The notes under the pieces are model-generated. The model did no database searches. It saw only the letters and a list, made by a program, of their open reading frames with translations, and was not told where the DNA came from. This document shows positions 31,884 to 39,751 of a stretch of DNA of 39,751 bases, one piece after another (within the stretch, counting starts at the first letter, position 1; each line of letters starts with the position of its first letter). The DNA lies in NCBI GenBank assembly GCA_013423325.1, contig BLJB01000278.1:1-39751 (forward strand), written 5' to 3'. The DNA is from Usnea hakonensis. Its lineage: Eukaryota; Ascomycota; Lecanoromycetes; Lecanorales; Parmeliaceae. The position numbers and the translations under genes were made by a program.

Positions 31884-33331
31884 CCCCCCCCCTTTAGAAG
31901 ATATATTTATATACCTTAATAGATAATATCTATTATATATATAATATTATATCTTTCTAGAGATTCCGATATAAAGCGATTTAGTTATAGATTAATAAAA
32001 TAGTTAATAAAAAAGGTATTTTAGTATAGAATAATAATTTAATATTTAATTTAGAAGTAGAGAGGAAATTATTAAATAAAGGTCTTCTATTAGTTAAATA
32101 CTATTAAATTAAATTAAGCTAAACCTAATTTTAATTATAGAGCCTTATTTATAAACTTTCTCTAAAGAAATAGAGTTAAATATCGGAAAATAATTTTAAT
32201 ATAGACTACTACTAATAATAGTAATACTCTAGAGGTAATATTAATAATATCGAAAAGTATTTAGATATATATTAATAATAGAAGTATATATAGTAGGCCT
32301 TATTTAATATAGATATTAAGAAGTTAGAGTTTTTAATAACTTCTTTTTTAGCTATAATTTACTAAAAAGGATCTATATAATTTAAATCTATAAAAATAAT
32401 TAAATAGTATAATATCTAAAATATTATTAAATTAAAACTACTTTAATAGGGTTAAGTTTTATATTAATAAGTAGCTTTTAAATATTATTTATAGAACTTT
32501 TTAATAATCTTTTTAATATTATTAAACTCTCCCTTATTTATATAATATTATTTATTATCTTTTAGTATATCTATCTATTTAACTTTATACTATAGACGAC
32601 TATAGTAGTAGCGAAAGCTTAATATATTATTAATATTCTACTTATTATCCTTTAGTAGAACTTTCGGCTTTAGCGGAGATCTTTACTATTCTAGAAAAGA
32701 ATTATTAGGATACTTCTAAAAATATTATAAATAGAATATATTATAGATCTATTATATATAAAGAAGATCTAGATAGTAGGTAGTATTAATTTACTAGATA
32801 ATCTTATAAAGATCTAGTTATTTATTTTTTAGATCTTTATAGAGTCTTATTATATTAATATATTTAAAAAATAATTAAACTTTATTATTAATATTAAATA
32901 AGACTTTTTTATAATACTTATTTACTTATCTTTCTATCGTAATTCAGAAGGCCTCTAAATATTTTTTACTATATTCTAAGATCTCTTCTATCTTCTTAAT
33001 AATATTTTTAATTTTTAAGGCTTATAATCTTTCCCTTATAATCTTATAATCTATTATATTAGAATTAAAGCTTATATAGAGATTAAATTCTTTATTTATA
33101 AAAAAAAAAGTAAAAAAGATAGATAAAACTATATTACTATTATTAATAAACTCTATTATAGGAACCTACTTAACCTAATTATTTTATATATAATTATAAA
33201 AGATATAAAGGTCTTTTTTAATATTCTAATTTACTCTCTTAATCTATCTATTTATTTAAGAGTAATAAGTAGTTAAGAGATTAATTTAGATTCTAAATCT
33301 TTTATATAGACTTTTCTATAAAGTAAATATA
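31697..33331 (-). mobile_element. 3' end of chromovirus F' with its LTR, reverse orientation
   Basis: The reverse complement is collinear with the end of element F. Bases 33331-31960 correspond to about 38385-39751, from late integrase through the chromodomain and 3' untranslated part. The LTR at 31883-31697 (187 bases) corresponds to the F 5' LTR (33332-33515). A minus-strand polypurine run AAAGGGGGGGG lies directly before the LTR. The LTR ends CTAACA at 31697. The chromodomain region reads as RIP-mutated protein. The copy stops abruptly at 33331 where F begins, so the rest is expected beyond the right end of the window, on the far side of F. Confidence 0.88.
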
Positions 33332-33515
33332 TGTTACGAGTGTGACTACTCGCAGGGCTGAAGGAGACACGTGACCTCCTTCCTATTCGGGTTTAGCGCC
33401 TTGGCACCTCTCTGCCTATATATCTTTCTCACACCTGTATATAGATTTTACCTCCTTATCAATTGAATCCTCGTTATATACCACTATTAATATATATCTA
33501 GTTATAGTCCTAATA
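33332..33515 (+). repeat. 5' LTR of element F
   Basis: 184 bases from TGTTACGAG to CTAATA (RIP form of CTAACA), matched by the inverted LTR of F'. The outer 130 bases are nearly free of RIP and keep CACGTGACCTCC and GCGCCTTGGCACC. The inner end is TA-rich. Confidence 0.9.
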
Positions 33516-33599
33516 TTATTTAATTGATCCGTTAATCGTACGATATCGATAATCCTATTACTATTCCGCTCGAGGCTTTAGACGAGCTAAAAGAACCTA

Positions 33600-35560
33600 A
33601 GAGGGGGTATTTATAGATTAACGGCCTAGTAACGATATACTAGGTATATCCTAAACAATATGGAATATTACTAGTATACCTAAATAATACGGTACTACTA
33701 GATAGAAGAGTAATCGACGAAGGATTTATATTACTAATAATAAAGAAGAAATCGCCTCGAGAAGGTACGGCCGCGGCTAATTAAACTATTTAATAATAAT
33801 ATAATAACTCTATAGGCGGAGTAACGCCTTTCTCGATATATACTCTTAAAGTATTTAAATATATCGAACTAGCTAAATTAGTTAATAAACGGTTATACGA
33901 AAACCCCGTATTTAATATATTAAAAGGAGAAAATTTTACTTTCTTAATACCCGGTTTAAAAAAGAGTTAACTATCTCTTAATAATTAGTTATATTTTCTA
34001 CTATAAATCTAGGGGAGTAAAATTATTTCTTTACTACCTTTTCTTTCTTTTCTCTAGAATCTTTCCGATATCTATTAAATTATTAAATAGCCCTATTAAT
34101 TACCCGGTTAGATAAGTATAGAGAACCGTAAGATATATCTCTTTCTAGTAATAAAGATAAACGCCTTAATAATACCCTAAAGGACGAACTCGTATCGGAA
34201 AATAAAGATAGGACGCGCTATAATATATTCCGAAAGGCCTCTAAAATACCTCTAGACGAACTTAATAATTTTAGTCCTTTAGAAGATACTCTTTATTATC
34301 CTAATCTAACTAATTACTTACGGTAACTAAGAGGGGTATCTAGGAAAGTATTAATACCCCTAGCCGGAAGTAATAACGTAGCTACTCTCTAGGATATCTC
34401 CTCTATAGGTAAGCTTATATAGTAGATTAGGGAGAACCCTAAAAAGTTTCTAAATATACTAAATTAGATCTATTAAGAGAGGAATATAGATATTTAAGCC
34501 TTCTAGTTATTAGAAAAAAAGATCGTAAAGCGACAACTCGCTATATAATAATTAATAGATATATAAAAGGATCTCGTATCTATAAATTCTAAATTAGAAT
34601 AATTTTAAAATACCTAAGATAGTATAGAGTTATTTTTTATAATCGCTATTAAGTACTCTTAAAAGTATCTAGATCCTCCTCTCTTTATTAACAATATAGA
34701 TTTTATCTAGAAGGATTAGAAGAGTAAGATAATAATTAAACTAAAAATAAATAAGGACTATTAGGATAATAATAAGAACCGTATTAGATACGTACTTTTA
34801 TATCTTAGAGGAAAGGCTATAAAGTAGACCTACTTTAAATAAGAGGCTAACGCTAATAACCCTTTCCTTATTATCTAGAATATTATAGATAAACTCGCTA
34901 CCGTATTTAAAGACTCGGATTATAAATAAAACTATCGAAGATAGTTTATAGCGCTAAGAATAGGTACTATATAATTTACTAACTTTTACTTAGACTTCTA
35001 AAGGCTCTCTTTTTATCTTAAGTATAACGAGGACCTTCTTATTAAGGAGTTATATAATAAGGTAGTAACCCGGCTCTAGATCCCCTAGGATAACTAGTAA
35101 TTCGAGTTTACTACTCTCGAAGACGCTAAGAAGTATATAGTAAAGCTAGATAACTTATAAAGAATTATATAAGAAAATTAGAATAAGGTCTTAATATAGG
35201 AGGATTAATTAAAAAGTATAAAGAGAGTAGTATTTACTTCTACCTTATTAAAGATAGCTTTTAAACCGGTATATAGTCTAATAAGATAAACCTTATTAAG
35301 TAATATAACTAGGATAAAGAATATAGTTAAAGATAATTACTTTAAATACTATAAATCCGGATATTATACTAATAACTATCTAGACGATTAGGCTCGCTCC
35401 TATAATCCGAACTTATATAAGCGAGACCCCTGTATTTATAAAATCTTAATAGATAGGTTACCTAATTCGGACTACTATAAGGATTCGGAGGGGTTAGAAA
35501 AAGACTATCCTCTACTAAAGGCTCGGTAGGAGGTATTATAGAAGTAGGATATTATTCTAA
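33600..35560 (+). pseudogene. Element F gag relic with mutated zinc knuckle
   Basis: At 35338-35379 the translation YFKYYKSGYYTNNY matches CX2CX4HX4C exactly in spacing. All three Cys and the His are replaced by Tyr (TGY to TAY and CAY to TAY), the outcome of RIP on both strands. Basic and hydrophilic gag-like sequence precedes it from about 34.7 kb. No function is retained. Confidence 0.8.
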
Positions 35561-38500
35561 GGATAATAAGAATAACCTCGTACTCTTATTTTAGACTATA
35601 CCTAAGTTCTCCCTATTTTCCGAAAAGCCCTTTATAGTACTAGATATACTATATAGCTAAGGAAAAAGGTACTAAGCGTCTCTCCTAGTTAATACTAGTA
35701 CTATAGAATACTACTTTATTAATAAGAGGATAATTTCGGCTATATATACTATACTTAGAATCTTATCTATACCTCTATCTAAGCCTCGATATATATATAG
35801 ATATAATAGTAATATATTAAAGACTCCTATTATTTATCTACTTTTATCTAACCTCGAATTTAATAGCTATAAGGAACTAACTATCTCTATACTTATTACT
35901 AATTTAGGATAGTATATAGTTATCCTTAGTAAGCCCTAAATAAACCGATATAGAGTCTTATTTAATATATAGTCCGATTCGGTAGTTTTTTCTACTAATA
36001 ATAAGGCTAGTTTAGAAGTACGAATTACTAAAATCTTATCTATTCCGTTTACCCCTAGAGTTCTCTAGAGGGAATAACCCTCGCTAGAAAAAGAGTCCTT
36101 TACTATACGTAGTATAAATATAGACACCTTTAGCCTCCTCGCTTACTAAATAAGGGCTAAAGAGATATAGTTATTCGCTATATCTATAAAAGATATTAAC
36201 GCCCTCGTCCTAACTAATTAGAAAGACCGCCTAGATACTCTAGAAGTAAACGCTATAAAAGCGTATAAGGTAGATCCTAAGGCGATTTAGAAAAAGCTTC
36301 CTCTTAAATACTAGGACTTTCGAGATATCTTTAATTATATCTAGACTAATAAGCTTCCTTTTTACCGGTTCTATAATTATAAGATTAAGCTTACTTCTAA
36401 TATAAAGCCCCCGTAAAGTAGAATATACTATATATTTCTATATAAGATATAACGAGTTAAGGAGTACCTTATTAAAAACTTTTTTAAGGGATTTATTATA
36501 TCTAGTAAAGCTCCCTATATATTATTAATCCTCTTTATATTAAAATCTAATAGCGACTTATAATTCTATATAGATTATCGAAAGCTAAATACTCTTATTA
36601 AACGTAATCGATATCCCCTCCCTCTTATAGAGGAGGTTATTAGAAAGATTATAGACTATAAATATCTTACTCGCTTAGATATTATTATAATATTTAATAA
36701 GTTTAGAATAGATCCCGAAAATAAGGATTTAACTACTTTTATAATAGCTCTAGGATCTTATAAGTATAAAGTCCTTTTATTTAGATTAACTAATAGGCTA
36801 AGCTCTTTCTAGTAGTATATTAACGAGGTATTATAGGAATTCCTAGATAATTTCTACTAGATATACCTCGATAATATCCTTATCTATAGTAAATCGAGGA
36901 AGGAGTATTAAGACTATATTCGAAAAGTACTCTCTTATCTCCGGGATATAGATCTATAAGTAGATATTAAAAAGTGCGAATTTAATATAGAAGAGATAGT
37001 CTTCCTAGATGTTATTATATTAGATAAAGGGCTCCGAATAGATCCTAAAAAAATAGAAGCTATCGTTAAATAGCCTCCTCCTATAAATCTAAAAGAAGTA
37101 TAAGGGTTTATCGGATTCGCTAACTTTTATAGGCGTTTTATTTATAAGTTCTTAAAGCTAATAAAGCCCTTAATATAACTTACTAGAAAGGATACCCTAT
37201 TCGTATAAAATAAGGCCTACTTAGAAGCCTTTAAGAGTCTTAAAAAATAAATTATTAATACCCTAGTACTAAAGTACTTTAATCTAAAAAGATAGGTTAT
37301 ACTTAAGACTAATACTTCTAATTTCGTTACTAATAGAATATTATCCTAGTATAATAATAAAGGTATACTCTATCTAATAGCTTTCTATAGTAAAATAATA
37401 GTCCCTATAAAGTATAACTATTATATATATAATAAAGAGTTACTAGCTATTATAAGATATTTTAAATACTAGCGCTTTAAACTTAAGTATACTAATTTAT
37501 CTATTTAAGTCTTTATAGATTATTAGGCCTTAAAGATCTTTATAGAAAATAAGGAGCTTATTTACTATTAGACTTATTATTTAGATATTTTATCTAAGTT
37601 TAATTTCTAGATAATCTTTCGCGTAGATAAAGGTAACTTAAAGGCGGATATCCTAATTAGAATAATAAACGCTCGCCTTATAGATTAAGAGGACGAGAGA
37701 CTACATTAATAATACTAGATAATTCTAATATTAGACCGCGTTAATATTTGTATTACGGAGGAGGAAGCGGGCCTATTTAAACGCGTTTACTAAGTTAATA
37801 AAGACGACTCCGGGTATTAGGAGTATAAAGACGCGGTTATTAACGATACTTATAAGCTATATAGAATTAAGCTCGAATAATATTAAGTAGTAGATAAAGC
37901 TCTCTTTAAAAGAGGCCTATTATAGGTTCTAGACTCCTTATATACCTTAGTACTTAACGAGATCTATAACTAACCTTCGAGTAGTTATCCCGGAATAAGA
38001 CGAATAGTAGATCTCCTATAGTAATACTACTATTAACTTAGCTATATAATAATAATTAGGTAATATATTACTAATTATTATAACTATTAATATAGTAAAT
38101 CGCCTCGGAGTAAGATAAATAGATTATTAGTACTACTACTAATCCTACGAGCCCGTTAGTAAGATATATCTATAGATTTTATTACCGGCCTCCCTCTTTT
38201 AGAAGGTTTTAATATTATATATACCCTTATCTACCGGCTTATAAAGGAGAGATATTACGTATTATACTTCTAGAGTAATAATAGTACTTCGACTAAGTTA
38301 TTAGTCTAGATCCTACTATAGAATCTTTACCGCCTCTATAGACTTCTAAGCTCTATTATATCTAATAGAGGACTATAGTTTATATCTACCTTATAAAAGA
38401 GTTTATATAAAAGATTTAGAATCTAAACTAACCTCTTAACTACTTACTACCCTTAGATAGATAGGTAGATTAAAAGAGTAAATTAGGATATTAAAAGAGG

Positions 38501-39330
38501 CCTCTATACCTTTTATAATTATATATAAAATAATTAAACTAAGTAGGTCCCTATAGTAGAGTTTGCTAATAATAGTAATATAGTTTTATCTACCTCTTTT
38601 ACTCCTTTCTTTATAAATAAAGGATTTAACCCCTATATAAGCTTTAATCCTAATATAACGGACTATAAGACTATAAGAGAAAGACTATAGACCTTAAAGG
38701 TCGAAGATATTATTAAGAGGATAGAAGAGATCCTAGAATATAGTAAGAAATACTTGGAGGCCTCCTAAATCGCGATAGAAAGATAAGCGAATAAGTATCG
38801 TAAAGAAGTCTTATTTAATATTAATAATAGAGTTTAATTATCTTTTAAGTATATTAATATAACGAGGCCTTATAAGGATCTAGAGGATAAATAACTAGGT
38901 CTCTATAAGATTATCTAGTAAGTCGGTACTACCTACCGCCTAGATCTCCCTCGTATATAGCGGATCTATAACGTATTCTATCTATAATATCTTTAGAAGT
39001 ACCCCGATAACCCTTTTCCGGAATAGTAGAGATCTCCGCTAAAGCCGAAAGTCCTACTAAAGGGTAACGAGTAGGATATTAATAATATACTAGGCTCTCG
39101 ATACTACTATAGCTATCTATAGTATAAAGTTAAATAGATAGATATATTAAGGGATAACGAGTAGTATTATATAGATAAGGGAGAGTTCGATAATACTAAA
39201 AAGGTCGTTAAAGAGTTCTATAGATAATATTTAAAGGCTACTTATTAATATAAAACTTAGCCCTATTAAAGTAGTTTTAATTTAGTAATACCTTAGATAT
39301 TACGCTATTCGACTACTTTTATAAATTCGA
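35560..39330 (+). pseudogene. Element F pol relic (RT, RNase H, integrase, chromodomain)
   Basis: The RT includes KRNRYPLPLIEEVIRKI near 36.6 kb, VLLFRLTN near 36.78 kb and YLDNILIYSKS at 36864-36896, where the catalytic YLDD has become YLDN. RNase H shows IAFYSK and YNKELLAI near 37.4 kb. Integrase shows SIDFITGLPLLEGF at about 38168 and SNRGL-stop-F at about 38360, where TAG replaces CAG. The chromodomain at about 39075-39240 includes ILGSRYYYSYLQYKVK and IDKGEFDNTKKVVKEFY. Domain order is that of a Ty3/Gypsy chromovirus. The many TAG/TAA codons are at expected Gln or Trp sites. Confidence 0.88.
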
Positions 39331-39751
39331 GTTATATAGATCCTTTTTAGTAAATTGCGGCCGGAAAAAAAGCTACTAAAGGCTCTAACTTCTTAATACC
39401 TATATTAAATAAGGCCTACTACGTATACTCCTATTATTAATATATATCTAAATACCCTCCGATACTACTAGTATTACCCCTAGAATATTACTATCGCTAG
39501 TAGTGATCTATATTAAAATCATCTTCCGGTATTTAACCCTATTTCTTTAGAGAAAGTTCACAAATAAGGCTCCGTAATTAAGGTTAGATTTAGCTCGGTT
39601 CGGCTCGATAGTATCTAGCTAATAGAAGGCCTTTATTCGACGATTTCCTCTCTACTTCCAAATCGAATATTAAATTATTATTCTATATTAAAATACCTTT
39701 TTTATTAACTATTTTACTAATCTATAACTAAATCGCTTTATATCGGAAGCC

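Larger units (their letters stand above)
33332..39751 (+). mobile_element. Ty3/Gypsy chromovirus F, forward, runs off the window
   Basis: It begins with an LTR starting TGTTACGAGTGTGACTACTC, then gag, pol with RT, RNase H and integrase, and a C-terminal chromodomain. The 3' LTR is outside the window. It starts exactly at the break point of F', so it most likely inserted into F' in opposite orientation. All frames are interrupted by RIP stops. Confidence 0.9.

Overview
The window looks like a nuclear contig of a filamentous ascomycete (Pezizomycotina). It has a roughly 10 kb island of ordinary GC content with short introns (48-52 nt, branch points of the CTAAC/CTRAY type). Large blocks of TpA-rich, stop-riddled transposon remains flank it on both sides. 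Paired repeat copies differ almost only by C-to-T or G-to-A changes, the signature of repeat-induced point mutation (RIP). No bacterial-type genes, rRNA genes or CRISPR arrays are visible.

Bases 1-3597 are RIP-degraded repeat DNA that starts with the chromodomain end of a Ty3/Gypsy chromovirus. From 3598 to 20594 lies a nest of five transposable elements that can be resolved from target-site duplications (TSDs). LTR element A (two 193-bp LTRs, TSD TTAAG) is split in its 5' LTR by short LTR element B (172-bp LTRs, TSD TTTAT). B is split in its own 5' LTR by a Tad-like LINE C on the minus strand (13-bp TSD). C is split by a Gypsy chromovirus D on the minus strand (162-bp LTRs, perfect TSD GGGGC). 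D carries a small element E with long terminal inverted repeats. Every split LTR, once rejoined, has exactly the length of its intact partner. Bases 20595-21030 hold an extremely AT-rich stretch, a 71-nt tRNA-sized hairpin and a 24-bp minisatellite.

The gene island (about 21.03-31.50 kb) carries three minus-strand genes. The first is a 561-aa protein of unknown function with a cysteine-rich motif (21547-23336). The second is an ASPM/Sha1-type spindle protein whose reading frame stops right after its calponin-homology domain, so the expected IQ-motif tail is missing (25793-27737). The third is VTS1, a SAM-domain RNA-binding post-transcriptional regulator (28890-30811). They do not form a pathway that can be read from the sequence. 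Two short AT-rich relics (25.38-25.52 and 28.2-28.5 kb) sit between them.

From about 31.5 kb the sequence is RIP-degraded again. A reverse-oriented 3' end of chromovirus F' (31697-33331) abuts a forward copy of the same family, F (33332 to the window end). The two form a long inverted repeat, and F appears to have inserted into F'.

The most informative signals are the dated five-level nest, the way RIP fades at the outer edges of elements and around an insertion, and the truncated ASPM-like gene. I did not find a clearly new biochemical system.
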